Shown: one piece after another, positions 44,487-53,802 of the stretch
Position numbering within the stretch: position 1 is the stretch's first letter
Layout: every line of letters starts with the position of its first letter
Source of the DNA: Serratia ficaria
GTDB lineage: Bacteria > Pseudomonadota > Gammaproteobacteria > Enterobacterales > Enterobacteriaceae
Length of the DNA stretch: 64,000 nt
NCBI RefSeq assembly: GCF_900187015.1
Contig: NZ_LT906479.1
Location: forward strand, 310,001 to 374,000
Direction: 5' to 3'
Notes under the pieces: generated by a model
Seen by the model: the letters and a program-made list of their open reading frames with translations, nothing else
Told to the model about the DNA's origin: nothing
Database searches by the model: none
Made by a program: the position numbers and the translations under genes

Positions 44487-47018
44487 ATGGATGCGAAAAA
44501 AATAAAATCGGGCGCACTCCCGTTAAGCTTATTAGGACTATGCATTTCTCTGGCGCTGTGCAGCCTGGCGTTTCAGGGCCGGGCGGATGACGCGATTCAA
44601 TTCAATACCGACATCCTGGATATAAACGATCGAAAAAATATCGATCTCAGCCGCTTTTCCAAGGGCGCCTTTATTATGCCGGGCAAGTACAACATGACGG
44701 TATTGATGAACAAGCAGTCGTTGGATGAACAGCCGGTGGCGTTCTATCCGCCGGAAAACGATCCCGACAGCAGCGTGCCCTGCGTTTCGCCGCAGCTGGT
44801 TGAACAAGTGGGCTTTAAGGCCGAGTTCCTCAAGCAGCTGCGCTGGTGGCATGACGCGCAGTGCCTGGATCTCGCCAGCCTCAACGGTATCGAGGCGCGG
44901 GGCGATCTGGCGGTATCGGCGCTGTATCTGAATATTCCCCAGGCCTATCTGGAATATTCCTCGCCGGACTGGGATCCGCCGGCGCGCTGGGACAACGGCA
45001 TTCCCGGGCTGCTGCTGGACTACAACCTGAATGGCCAGGCGCAGAGCAACAGAAACGGCGGCGGCCAGACGCAGCGGCTGGGCGGCAATGGCGTGGTGGG
45101 CGCCAACCTCGGCGCCTGGCGGCTGCGCGCCGACTGGCAGACCAGTCTCAATCATCAGACCGGTTCGGGCGAGTCGAGCCAGAAGACGTTTGACTGGAGC
45201 CGTTACTATGCATTTCGCGCCCTGCCGAAGCTGGGCGCGCGGCTGGCGCTGGGCGAGGACTATCTGCAGAGCAACCTGTTCGACAGCTTCCGCTTTACCG
45301 GCTTCAGCCTGGTGTCGGACGACAACATGCTGCCGCCCAACCTGCGCGGCTATGCGCCGGAGGTGACGGGCATCGCCAAAACCAACGCCAAGGTCACCAT
45401 CAGCCAGCAGGGGCGGGTACTTTATGAGGCGCAGGTCGCCGCCGGGCCGTTCCGCATCCAGGATCTCAGCGATTCGGTGATGGGCAAGCTGGACGTGAAA
45501 GTGGAAGAACAGGACGGCAGCGTGCAGCAGTTCCAGGTGGATACCGCCAGCATTCCTTACCTGACCCGCCCCGGCATGGTGCGCTACAAGCTCGCCGGCG
45601 GCAGGCCGTCGAACTGGGAGCATAACCTGCAGGGGCCAACCTTTGCCGCCGGCGAGTTCTCCTGGGGGGTCAGCAACGGTTGGTCGCTGTACGGCGGGGC
45701 CATCGCCGGCGGCGATTACAACGCGCTGTCGCTGGGGTTGGGGCGCGACCTGTTGGCGTTCGGCGCGCTGTCGTTCGATACCACCCAGTCGCGGGCCAGG
45801 CTGCCGAGTGAAGACGGCACCAAAAGCGGCGGCTCGTACCGCCTGAGCTATTCCAAAAGCTTTGACGAATACGACAGCCAGGTCACCTTCGCCGGGTATC
45901 GCTTCTCGGAGCAGGACTTCATGACCATGAGCGAATACCTGGATGCGCGCTATCACGGCCTGCAAAACGGTAAAAGCCGGGAGATGTACACCATCACCTT
46001 TAACAAGCAGTTCCGCGATCTGGGGGTCAGCACCTATCTCAACTACGACCACCAGACCTATTGGGATAAGCCGACCAGCGAACGCTACAGCCTGGCGATG
46101 TCACGCTATTTCGACCTGGGCTCGTTCAGGAACATGAGCGCGTCGTTAACCGCCTATCGCAACAAGGCCCGCGGGGCCAACGACGACGGCATGTATCTGA
46201 GCCTGTCGGTGCCGTGGGGGGTGGATTCCAACCTCAGCTACAGCAGCGCGTGGAACCGCAACAGCAACAGCCAGCGGGTGGGGTATTACCAACGGCTGGA
46301 CGAGCACAACAACTATCAGCTGAGCGCCGGCAGCTCGCGCAGCGGCGAATCCGCCAGCGCGTTCTACAGCCATGAGGGCGACGCGGCGCGTATCGACGCC
46401 AACGTCAACTATCAGGGCGGCCAGTATTCCTCCGTCGGCATGAGCCTACAGGGAGGCGCGACCTTCACCGGCCAGGGGGCGGCACTGCACCGCAACGGCA
46501 CCCTGGGCGGCACCCGCCTGCTGCTGGACACCGACGGCGTAGCCGGGGTGCCGGTGCGCGGCTATGGCGCGACCACCCGCACCAACATGTTCGGCAAAGC
46601 GGTGGTGGCGGACGTCAGCAGCTATTACCGCAGCCGGGCGAGCATCGATCTGAACAATCTGGCGGACGATGCCGAGGCGACGCAGTCGATGGTGCAGGCC
46701 ACGCTCACCGAAGGCGCGATTGGCTACCGGCGTTTCAACGTGATCGCCGGCCAGAAAGCCATGGCGGTGATCCGCCTGGCGGACGGCTCCACGCCGCCGT
46801 TCGGCGCCGAGGTGTTCAACCGCCGCCGGCAGCAGACCGGGATAGTGAACGATGGCGGCAGCGTGTACCTGAGCGGTATCCGCGCCGATGAACGGATGAC
46901 GGTGCATTGGGAAGGGAAGGCGCAATGCGAGATTGACCTGCCGGCGGTACGCACGGACGTCGCCCTGAGCGACCTGCTGCTGCCGTGCCGGCCGGTGACT
47001 GCGGCGCAGGAAGGCTAA
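44487..47018 (+). CDS. Fimbrial outer-membrane usher
   Basis: This 843 aa protein has the usher layout: signal peptide ending near RADDAIQ, periplasmic N-terminal domain (FNTDILDINDRKNIDLSRF), a large beta-barrel with a plug inserted mid-way, and C-terminal domains with the terminal cysteine pair (AQCEIDL, LLLPCRP). It receives chaperone-subunit complexes and threads the pilus out of the cell. Length is normal for the MrpC/PapC group. Confidence 0.94.
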   Translation: MDAKKIKSGALPLSLLGLCISLALCSLAFQGRADDAIQFNTDILDINDRKNIDLSRFSKGAFIMPGKYNMTVLMNKQSLDEQPVAFYPPENDPDSSVPCVSPQLVEQVGFKAEFLKQLRWWHDAQCLDLASLNGIEARGDLAVSALYLNIPQAYLEYSSPDWDPPARWDNGIPGLLLDYNLNGQAQSNRNGGGQTQRLGGNGVVGANLGAWRLRADWQTSLNHQTGSGESSQKTFDWSRYYAFRALPKLGARLALGEDYLQSNLFDSFRFTGFSLVSDDNMLPPNLRGYAPEVTGIAKTNAKVTISQQGRVLYEAQVAAGPFRIQDLSDSVMGKLDVKVEEQDGSVQQFQVDTASIPYLTRPGMVRYKLAGGRPSNWEHNLQGPTFAAGEFSWGVSNGWSLYGGAIAGGDYNALSLGLGRDLLAFGALSFDTTQSRARLPSEDGTKSGGSYRLSYSKSFDEYDSQVTFAGYRFSEQDFMTMSEYLDARYHGLQNGKSREMYTITFNKQFRDLGVSTYLNYDHQTYWDKPTSERYSLAMSRYFDLGSFRNMSASLTAYRNKARGANDDGMYLSLSVPWGVDSNLSYSSAWNRNSNSQRVGYYQRLDEHNNYQLSAGSSRSGESASAFYSHEGDAARIDANVNYQGGQYSSVGMSLQGGATFTGQGAALHRNGTLGGTRLLLDTDGVAGVPVRGYGATTRTNMFGKAVVADVSSYYRSRASIDLNNLADDAEATQSMVQATLTEGAIGYRRFNVIAGQKAMAVIRLADGSTPPFGAEVFNRRRQQTGIVNDGGSVYLSGIRADERMTVHWEGKAQCEIDLPAVRTDVALSDLLLPCRPVTAAQEG

Positions 47019-47075
47019 GCCGCAGCCGCCCCCTGAAAACCAGTAAGTGCAACCTTGACCAAATGGAACCTTTTT

Positions 47076-47825
47076 ATGCGAAACAACACTGTAAACACGC
47101 TGTCGGTAGCCGGCCTGCTGACCACCACCCTGCTGAGCGGCCAGGCGCAGGCCGCCATCGCGCTGGACCGCACCCGGGTGATTTTAAACGGCGGCGATAG
47201 CGCGGTCAGCATGACCATCAGCAATAAAAATACCCAGCTGCCTTATCTGGCGCAGGGCTGGCTGGAAAACGAGCAGGGCGACAAGATCACCAGCCCGCTG
47301 ATCGTGCTGCCGCCGGTGCAACGGGTGGAGCCGGGCGCGCAGAGCCAGGTCAAGGTGCAGGCGCTGCCGGGCGTTAAGGCGCTGCCGCAGGACCGCGAGA
47401 GCCTGTTCTATTTCAACCTGCGCGAGATCCCGCCAAAGAGCGACAAGGCCAACACGCTGCAGATCGCCCTGCAAACGCGCATCAAGCTGTTCTATCGCCC
47501 GGCGGCGATCGTGCCGAGCAAAAGCAGCGCGTTCGCCCCGTGGCAGGAGCAACTCACGCTAACCCGCCAGGGCGACGGCTTTAAGGTCAATAACCCGACC
47601 CCGTATTACATCACGCTGGTCGATGCCCGCAGCAGCAAGAGCGGCAAAACCGCCGCCGGCTTTGAGCCGCTGATGGTGCCGCCGAAGGGCAGCGTGGCGT
47701 TGGGCGCTTCCGGCCTGGGCAACGCACCGGTGCTGACCTACGTCAACGACTACGGCGGCCGCCCGGATCTGGCCTTCAAGTGCGGCGCCGGCGAATGCCA
47801 GGCGGTGCCAGAGAAGCAAGGGTAA
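47076..47825 (+). CDS. Periplasmic fimbrial chaperone
   Basis: ATG 47076 gives 249 aa with a signal peptide ending at GQAQAAIALDRTRVIL. Two Ig-like domains follow with the PapD family residues Arg (LDRTRVIL) and Lys in the LFYRP strand (IKLFYRPAAI). It binds pilin subunits by donor-strand complementation and delivers them to the usher. A TTG 21 bp upstream is a less likely start. The gene is 57 bp after the usher, as in the MR/P operon. Confidence 0.93.
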   Translation: MRNNTVNTLSVAGLLTTTLLSGQAQAAIALDRTRVILNGGDSAVSMTISNKNTQLPYLAQGWLENEQGDKITSPLIVLPPVQRVEPGAQSQVKVQALPGVKALPQDRESLFYFNLREIPPKSDKANTLQIALQTRIKLFYRPAAIVPSKSSAFAPWQEQLTLTRQGDGFKVNNPTPYYITLVDARSSKSGKTAAGFEPLMVPPKGSVALGASGLGNAPVLTYVNDYGGRPDLAFKCGAGECQAVPEKQG

Positions 47826-47873
47826 CCGGAGCCGGCAACGGCGCTCCATCAGTTGAAGCGGCAGGGGAAAATA

Positions 47874-48488
47874 ATGAAAAGGAACGGCACGGGCTACGGC
47901 AGCCACAGGAAAGGAGGGGTAACGGGGCGAGCAGGCCAGATGGCGCTGCTGACGCTGGCCCTGATGATGAACCCCGAGGTGCAGGCGGAGCAAGGCAATA
48001 ACGGCATGCTGTTGGTGCATGGCGCCCTGACCGAAGGCGCCTGCCGGCTGGAAATGTCTTCGGCCCGCCAGGATATCTGGCTGGGCGACGCCACCACCGG
48101 CAGCCTGGCCACGCCCGGCAGCCGTACGGAACCGGTGGCCTTCCAGCTGCGGCTGCGCGACTGCATGCGCATGGGAGCCGCCATCAGGGATCCGCGCCTG
48201 GGTTATCGGCTGTGGGATGCCTACCAGCCGGCGGTGACGGTGAGCTTCACCGCCCCGGCCGATGCGGATAACCCGCAGCTGGTGCGGGTACAGGGCGCCA
48301 GCGGCCTGGGGCTGCGCCTGCTGGATGCCGATAAGCAAGACGTGCGGCTGGGCAGCCGCAGCCGGCCGCAGCTGCTGGCGCTGGGCGATAACGGCCTGCG
48401 GTTTTACGTGATGGCGGAGCGCACCCGCGCGCCGTTGGTGGCGGGGGCCTACCGTGCCGCGATTGATTTTCGGATGAACTATGACTGA
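47874..48488 (+). CDS. Minor fimbrial subunit, MrpE-like position
   Basis: ATG 47874, with AGGGGAAAA upstream, gives 204 aa. It has a signal segment (ALLTLALMMNPEVQAEQ), the cysteines GACRL and RDCMR, and the pilin end IDFRMNYD. Its place directly after the chaperone gene matches PapK/MrpE-type adaptor subunits. The last codons overlap the upstream candidate start of the next gene. Confidence 0.83.
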   Translation: MKRNGTGYGSHRKGGVTGRAGQMALLTLALMMNPEVQAEQGNNGMLLVHGALTEGACRLEMSSARQDIWLGDATTGSLATPGSRTEPVAFQLRLRDCMRMGAAIRDPRLGYRLWDAYQPAVTVSFTAPADADNPQLVRVQGASGLGLRLLDADKQDVRLGSRSRPQLLALGDNGLRFYVMAERTRAPLVAGAYRAAIDFRMNYD

Positions 48489-48498
48489 GGTGAAGGCA

Positions 48499-49068
48499 AT
48501 GGGCTACCTATGGCGACGCAGGCTGCAAACCGGCGCTGAATATCTGCGCCTGGGCTGCACGCTGGCGGCGACCGCCGCCGCCGCCTCGGCGTTAACCCTG
48601 CTGGCGGTGTTGTTCATCGGCCAGCCGGCCCGGGCCGCCACGGTGGATATCACGGTAAAAGGCGTGGTGATAGCGCAGCCAAAATGTGAAATCAACGGCG
48701 GCAAGGACATAGAGGTGTCGTTCGGCGAACTGAATATCGCGGATATCGACGGCGTCAACTACGGCAAACGCAAGATCCCCTATCAGGTGGTCTGCAATGG
48801 CGATACCTCCGGCGTCAATGGGTTTATGAAGGTGAAACTGCAGGGCAACGGCCCGGATTTTGGCGACGGCCTGCTGCGCACCGACAACAACGATTTGGCG
48901 ATCAAGCTGCTGTTCCAAAATACCCAGCAGCTGAAGCTGAATGAATGGCTGAATTTTTACTATCCCATTTTGCCGGAACTGCATGCCGTACCGATCAAAC
49001 GCAGCGGCGCCACTTTGCGAGGGGGGGACTTTTCCGGTTCCGCCACATTACTAGTAGAGGTTCAATAA
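48499..49068 (+). CDS. Minor fimbrial subunit, MrpF/PapF-like
   Basis: This 189 aa protein has a long N-region before a hydrophobic segment (ALTLLAVLFIGQPARA), the cysteines PKCEI and VVCNG, and the C-terminus GGDFSGSATLLVEVQ typical of tip subunits. The start at 48499 follows GAGGTGAAGG; ATG 48481 overlaps the previous gene and is an alternative. It is similar to the next subunit, suggesting an old duplication. Confidence 0.83.
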   Translation: MGYLWRRRLQTGAEYLRLGCTLAATAAAASALTLLAVLFIGQPARAATVDITVKGVVIAQPKCEINGGKDIEVSFGELNIADIDGVNYGKRKIPYQVVCNGDTSGVNGFMKVKLQGNGPDFGDGLLRTDNNDLAIKLLFQNTQQLKLNEWLNFYYPILPELHAVPIKRSGATLRGGDFSGSATLLVEVQ

Positions 49069-49078
49069 GGAGATGAAC

Positions 49079-49576
49079 ATGAAACACTTTCCGGGGTTGG
49101 CCGCCTTGGCCTGCATGGGGTTACTGGCCGGCGGCGTTGCGCAGGCGGTAGAGGTGAAATTTAGCGGCAGGCTGGTGGAGCAGCCAGACTGCGTGCTGAA
49201 CGCGGGTAAAGATATCGCGGTTAATTTTGCCGATGTCGCGGTCAAGAAGATCGACGGCGTCAGCTACAAGAAAATGGAAATTCCTTATACCGTCTCCTGC
49301 TCCGGCGGTTCGCCGAACAGCGGCCAGTTGAAGGTGATGCTGGATTTCACCCCGGTATCCTGGGGGGATTACAACCCGCTGCAGACCACCATTCCCAACC
49401 TGGGGCTGCGCATCGTTCAGGGCGCGGGGGATACCACCTACGTCAGCAAGACCAAGCTGTCGACCGACGAGGCCAACCCGACCAAGCTGTACGCCGTGCC
49501 GATCGGCCGCCCGGGGGCGTTCCTGGCAGCAGGCGATTTCAGCGGTTCGGCCACCATGACCGCCATGTATGAGTGA
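49079..49576 (+). CDS. Minor fimbrial subunit, MrpG-like
   Basis: AAGGAG at 49067 points to ATG 49079 rather than 49073, giving 165 aa. The signal peptide ends at GVAQAVEVKF, the cysteine pair is PDCVL/VSCSG, and the C-terminus GDFSGSATMTAMYE is like that of the preceding subunit. It should link the rod to the tip adhesin encoded next. Confidence 0.83.
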   Translation: MKHFPGLAALACMGLLAGGVAQAVEVKFSGRLVEQPDCVLNAGKDIAVNFADVAVKKIDGVSYKKMEIPYTVSCSGGSPNSGQLKVMLDFTPVSWGDYNPLQTTIPNLGLRIVQGAGDTTYVSKTKLSTDEANPTKLYAVPIGRPGAFLAAGDFSGSATMTAMYE

Positions 49577-49722
49577 TGGGTTCTTTGCTGCTGGGGCTGG
49601 TCCTCGGCAGCTTAATTTCAAGTTGGCTTTAGCCTATGCGCGAAAGCCAAAAAAAGCATAATTCGCATAAATAACAAATACCTGACGTTGGCTTTTATAA
49701 ACATATTAAAAATGGTGCCAGA

Positions 49723-50586
49723 ATGAAAAAGTTCTACTGTTTATTCGCTTTGCTGTTTAGCAGCTACACATGGGGAAATGGCGCCTACCATGATGTCAGC
49801 TTTAATTTTAATACCAACAATGCAGCGCCGGGAGGTTATGCTCAGTATGACATAACCCCGATAAGTATTTCACCATTAGCACCATTTAAAAACTACTGCG
49901 CTAGCAACGGCAACGGCAGTCCCGGTCAACCCTATTATACCTGTCAGACAGCCATAATCGTTTACACTTTAAATGCCAGCGGGGGTAGGCATTCTACAAT
50001 TTATTCTGGATCGCTACTAGATACTAAAATTACGGGCGCTCGTCCTGGTGACACCATAGGTGAGTTAGTACCTGCCATGCAGTTATTCGGTGGGTTTGGG
50101 AAAACGTCTAGCAGCGCTATATACTATAGCCCTGCTATAGTGGGATACCAGACTTGTATAGTTCATCAGAAAATTAAGAATGGGGTAATATCTGCGTTTC
50201 AAGCGTATGACTGTGGCCCCGCCCAACCACTTAAAACGACGTGCAATATCACTGACAGCAACGCCATTGTGGATTTCGGCACTTTCGGTAACGATGAGAA
50301 AACGCGGCGGGCCAACGGTTCATTCCGTATTGACTGCTCAAACGATGCCTTTATGCGCATTAAGTTTAGCAGCAATGTCGATAATATCGCTTTAAGCGAG
50401 GATAAAAAATTAAGCGTTAGCCTGAAAATTCGCGACAGCACGCCTGGGAATAGTAGCATGGAGAGCCTGATCAAAGTGCCTGGCGGTGGCGTAGATGTGT
50501 TTATCGACGGCGAATTGAAAAATGACAACTCTTCACATGCCGGTCCGTTTTCCGCCTCTGTGGTGGCGATTGTCGACATAGTGTAA
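49723..50586 (+). CDS. Two-domain fimbrial tip adhesin, MrpH-like
   Basis: This 287 aa protein has a signal peptide (FALLFSSYTWGNG). An N-terminal ~155 residue domain, rich in aromatic and polar residues with several cysteines, comes next. The C-terminal pilin domain begins near TTCNITDSNAIVDFGTF and ends SASVVAIVDIV. This two-domain layout at the end of the operon is that of tip adhesins such as MrpH. DNA composition is clearly more AT-rich than the subunit genes before it. The pilin domain is closely similar to that encoded at 51301-52140, whereas the N-terminal domains diverge. Confidence 0.8.
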   Translation: MKKFYCLFALLFSSYTWGNGAYHDVSFNFNTNNAAPGGYAQYDITPISISPLAPFKNYCASNGNGSPGQPYYTCQTAIIVYTLNASGGRHSTIYSGSLLDTKITGARPGDTIGELVPAMQLFGGFGKTSSSAIYYSPAIVGYQTCIVHQKIKNGVISAFQAYDCGPAQPLKTTCNITDSNAIVDFGTFGNDEKTRRANGSFRIDCSNDAFMRIKFSSNVDNIALSEDKKLSVSLKIRDSTPGNSSMESLIKVPGGGVDVFIDGELKNDNSSHAGPFSASVVAIVDIV

Positions 50587-50677
50587 ACGACATTTTTCCG
50601 GATAATGGCACAGTCTGATATTGATAAAATTGTCGTAACCATTGCAATGCCGTTATTTAATTTTCGGGAGGTTAAAA

Positions 50678-51223
50678 ATGAAAACCGTTAATATTATTAT
50701 TGATGACGACAATCGCTATTTCGCCACGGGCCTGCGGCTGAGTATTGCAGAATATGCGCGGGCCAATAATAAGGCGGTTTGTTTTTTAACGCCGGACAGC
50801 GAAGAATGTCCGGACGTGCTGTTCGCCTCATCCACCCGTTGCGCGCAGCGGGGTTGCACGCCATGGCACGCCGGCGCAGTGGCGCAGAACGTGGCCATTG
50901 AGGAGAGAAGAAGCGCCGTCTCCAGGGATACCCGGCGAATATTGCGCAGAACGGCCCGGCAAAGCGAGCTGTTTTTACTGCTGGAGAAAATCTTCGCCCA
51001 TGCGCAGTACGCGCGCGCCAGCACGCTTCGCCGGTTAACGCAGCGTGAACAGCAGGTGGTGAGCTACCTGCGGCGTGGGTTCGGTCAATCGCAAACCGCC
51101 AGGGTGCTGGGGGTCAGCGTGAAGACGGTTCATAGCCATAAACGTTCGGTGATGCAGAAAATGAACATCTCTAAAAAACACGACTTTATTCATTGGATGA
51201 TTAACGGGCAGGCCGCCGAGTAG
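50678..51223 (+). CDS. LuxR-type regulator, fimbrial
   Basis: ATG 50678, after GGGAGG, gives 181 aa. The N-terminal part (MKTVNIIIDDDNRYFATGLRL) resembles the start of a receiver domain but is short and lacks a clear phosphorylation site. The C-terminal helix-turn-helix LTQREQQVVSYLRRG...VSVKTVHSHKRSVMQKM is a GerE/LuxR domain. It occupies the position of mrpJ in the MR/P operon but belongs to another family. A role in controlling fimbriae or motility is inferred from position. Confidence 0.8.
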   Translation: MKTVNIIIDDDNRYFATGLRLSIAEYARANNKAVCFLTPDSEECPDVLFASSTRCAQRGCTPWHAGAVAQNVAIEERRSAVSRDTRRILRRTARQSELFLLLEKIFAHAQYARASTLRRLTQREQQVVSYLRRGFGQSQTARVLGVSVKTVHSHKRSVMQKMNISKKHDFIHWMINGQAAE

Positions 51224-51300
51224 CCGATTATCTTACTGATATATAGTTAGTTAGCTTTAATGGACGACATGGAACAATTAATTTCGGTGAGGGTGACAAT

Positions 51301-52140
51301 GTGAAAAAATTCTGTTTAATAATGTTGCTAGGATGCTCATTTGGCGCTAATTCTACATTCCATGAGGCGGATGTTCGTTACAATGGTCCCGCTTCAGGCT
51401 ACTATAGCTTCACGATAACTACGTATAACGTGTCCCCATTGCTAGATATTCCCAATATGTGTAATGGGGCAAAGTATGCTTGTGACGTACGGTTGATTAT
51501 GCAAGCGGTAATCGGCTGGAACCCTACACACATTATGGCTTCGAATCTTTTGGTTGATAAAAACCCACCCAGTTCGTGCCATACAGCGGATTGCAATGTT
51601 TCTCTTACAGGTGCGAGAACCCTCGGTGAGTTAGTCCCTTTAATGAAATACCGCGGGGCATTCGGTAAACCGAGTACACAATTTGCTGCGTACTCTCAGC
51701 GCTATCGAACCTGTATTCTCGTCACTTGGGTTCAGGCGCAAACTACTTCTCAATATTATGTTGACTGTAGTCCAGTTAAAGAGACTAATGCAGGTTGTGA
51801 TATTAATGACGATAATGCAATTATTGATTTTGGTACCTTCAGTAATGACGTTAAGACCCGGCAGGCTAATGGGTCATTCCGTGTTCACTGCGCGAACGAT
51901 TCTAATATACGCGTTAAGTTCTTATCCAATTCAACCAAGATATCTTTAAGCGATGACGGTAAACTCAACGCGGGTTTGAAAATCCGTAACTCGACCCCCG
52001 GTTCGACAGAACTGGAAAGTTTTATCAAGTTGCCTGCCGGCGAACAAAAAATATTTATTGATGCTGAATTAAGCAATGATAAAACTTCGCATGTCGGACC
52101 ATTTTCCGCATCAGTGGTAGCCATCGTGGAAGTAGCATGA
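51301..52140 (+). CDS. Second fimbrial tip adhesin, paralogue of 49723-50586
   Basis: Starting at GTG 51301, the 279 aa protein has a signal peptide (LIMLLGCSFGANS), a variable N-terminal domain and a conserved pilin domain. That domain (AIIDFGTFSNDVKTRQANGSF to SASVVAIVEVA) is near-identical in pattern to the first adhesin. Conserved pieces in the N-terminal part include TGAR-GELVP-MK-GAFGK. It may be an alternative tip giving a different binding specificity. It lies 77 bp after the LuxR gene. Confidence 0.78.
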   Translation: MKKFCLIMLLGCSFGANSTFHEADVRYNGPASGYYSFTITTYNVSPLLDIPNMCNGAKYACDVRLIMQAVIGWNPTHIMASNLLVDKNPPSSCHTADCNVSLTGARTLGELVPLMKYRGAFGKPSTQFAAYSQRYRTCILVTWVQAQTTSQYYVDCSPVKETNAGCDINDDNAIIDFGTFSNDVKTRQANGSFRVHCANDSNIRVKFLSNSTKISLSDDGKLNAGLKIRNSTPGSTELESFIKLPAGEQKIFIDAELSNDKTSHVGPFSASVVAIVEVA

Positions 52141-52321
52141 ATATGCTTTATATAGCCGTTAGCCTTGGCAAGGTGTTTCCCATCAATATACGAGTGCTTT
52201 AATACTCGCTGAGTTTTTCGAGTGTGAAAATGTTAATTTTGCATTTATTAACTGACAGGTCGCTGAGCCATTGCTTATCTGCACGAGTTTCTATTTTTTA
52301 TTTTTTTTCTGGTTTAAAATT

Positions 52322-52438
52322 ATGTCTGATTATTTTTTTATTTTACTGTCGCTGTTTTTGTTATTAACCAGCGTGTTTTCATTTCGTATGCATTTCAAGG
52401 CGATAAGCAAAAGGAAAGTTTTTTCCGACAAGCGTTAG
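52322..52438 (+). CDS. Possible 38 aa single-span membrane protein
   Basis: ATG 52322 opens a 38 codon frame beginning MSDYFFILLSLFLLLTSVFSF, with a basic tail (AISKRKVFSDKR). This is the profile of a small inner-membrane protein. There is no good ribosome site, and AT-rich DNA gives such frames by chance, so it is only a candidate. Confidence 0.3.
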   Translation: MSDYFFILLSLFLLLTSVFSFRMHFKAISKRKVFSDKR

Positions 52439-52536
52439 CCGATAATATGTAAAGCTGACAATCACCGCTTACGCCATCTGTACCACAGGGAAATAACCCA
52501 TACCGGGTTATGCAACAAGGTAAAAGGAGAGAGAGT

Positions 52537-52830
52537 ATGAAGAAAAAGACCATGCTGTTGGGCTGCGCGCTGTTGGTGTGTTCCCAGTTGTCTTATGCCG
52601 GCCTGGTGATTGAGGGCGGCATTAATGGCAATACCGGCGGTGGCGGCGGAAGCTCCGTCGACGTTGGCATTAACGGCAGCACCAACGGCAACAACGGCAC
52701 CGGCGTGAACATCGGCGGCCAAAACGGCGCTCAGAAACCGGGTTCTTCCGCCAGCCAGCTGCAAAAAGACATTTACGCCTCGATTTGCGCCAGCCCGTTT
52801 ATGAAGAAATACGCCGCCATCTGTCAGTAA
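52537..52830 (+). CDS. Small secreted Gly/Asn-rich protein
   Basis: AAAAGGAGAGAGAGT precedes ATG 52537, giving 97 aa. A signal peptide (MLLGCALLVCSQLSYAG) is followed by ~50 residues rich in Gly, Asn and Ser (GGINGNTGGGGGSSVDVGIN) and a conserved-looking C-terminus with two cysteines (SICASPFMKKYAAICQ). I do not recognise the family. It has its own terminator and is likely a separate unit after the fimbrial locus. Confidence 0.7.
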   Translation: MKKKTMLLGCALLVCSQLSYAGLVIEGGINGNTGGGGGSSVDVGINGSTNGNNGTGVNIGGQNGAQKPGSSASQLQKDIYASICASPFMKKYAAICQ

Positions 52831-52842
52831 GGCTAATGTGAG

Positions 52843-52871
52843 CAAGCCCGCCTCTGCGGCGGGCTTTTTAG
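52843..52871. terminator. Terminator between convergent genes
   Basis: AAGCCCGCC-TCT-GCGGCGGGCTTTTTA forms a strong hairpin with a T tract after the small secreted protein. The opposite strand may use it for the LysR gene. Confidence 0.85.
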
Positions 52872-52884
52872 GTTCGCTGGCTTT

Positions 52885-53802
52885 TCAATTCACCGGCCCC
52901 GATTTTATATAGGCGATGCCTTGTTCGTCATATAAGGCGTAGATCATCCGCAACAGCGTCCTGATATCTTCCGACTCATCCAGCATCCGGGTGCTCATGA
53001 TAATCGGGGAAACCAGACGTTGCTCGTCCAGCGCGTTGTAGACCACGTCCGGGCGTTGCAGGCTGTGCAGGCAGTGCGGCACCAACGCGATGCCTTCGCC
53101 TGCGGCGACCAGCCCCAATGCGACCTGGAGCTCCCGTACTTCCATAATTCTTCGCGGCACCAGCGCGCGATCGCGAAATATCGCCAGCACCTGATCGGCA
53201 AAGCTTGGCCGGGGCGCCTGCGGGTAAACGATCAGCGTTTCCGCCTGCAGCGCGCGCAGCGTTAATCCCACCGAACGCGCCAGCGGATGATCGGCCGCTA
53301 AAGCCGCCATTAAGGCTTCTTCACGCAGGATTATGCGGCGTATATGGCTGTCATCATGGCGAATACGGCCAAATCCCACATCGATTTTCCCCTCTTTAAG
53401 CGCACGGATCTGCTCCAGGGTGGTCATTTCATGCAGCGTCAGGCCCACCTCGGGGTGGGTGGTGCGGAAACGGCGTATCAGCCGCGGCAGAATGTCGTAG
53501 AGCGTTGAGGCGACAAAACCGAGCGACAGCGGGCGCTCTACCAGCCCCACGCGTTGGGTCATGGTCTTCAATTCGAGGCTGTGGGCCAGAAATTGCAGCG
53601 CGTGCCCATAGAGGAAGCGCCCGGCCTCGGTCAGCGCCAGCGGGCGGGAACCGCGCTCAAACAGCGTCACCCCCAGGCTGGCTTCCAACTGCTGAATTTG
53701 CCGGCTGAGCGGCGGTTGGCTGATATGCAGGCGTTCCGCCGCGCGGCTGAAATTCCGTTCCTCGGCGACGGCGATAAAATAGCGTAAATGACGCAGCTCC
53801 AC
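52885..53802 (-). CDS. LysR regulator, BenM/CatR-like
   Basis: The 305 aa protein begins MELRHLRYFIAVAEERNFSRAAERLHISQPPLSRQI, the LysR helix-turn-helix, and has a normal effector-binding domain. The sequence resembles BenM/CatM/CatR regulators of aromatic catabolism. It is divergent from an aromatic-acid-type MFS transporter 267 bp away, its probable target. No catabolic enzyme genes are adjacent, so the effector is unknown. Confidence 0.85.
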   Translation of the reverse strand: MELRHLRYFIAVAEERNFSRAAERLHISQPPLSRQIQQLEASLGVTLFERGSRPLALTEAGRFLYGHALQFLAHSLELKTMTQRVGLVERPLSLGFVASTLYDILPRLIRRFRTTHPEVGLTLHEMTTLEQIRALKEGKIDVGFGRIRHDDSHIRRIILREEALMAALAADHPLARSVGLTLRALQAETLIVYPQAPRPSFADQVLAIFRDRALVPRRIMEVRELQVALGLVAAGEGIALVPHCLHSLQRPDVVYNALDEQRLVSPIIMSTRMLDESEDIRTLLRMIYALYDEQGIAYIKSGPVN

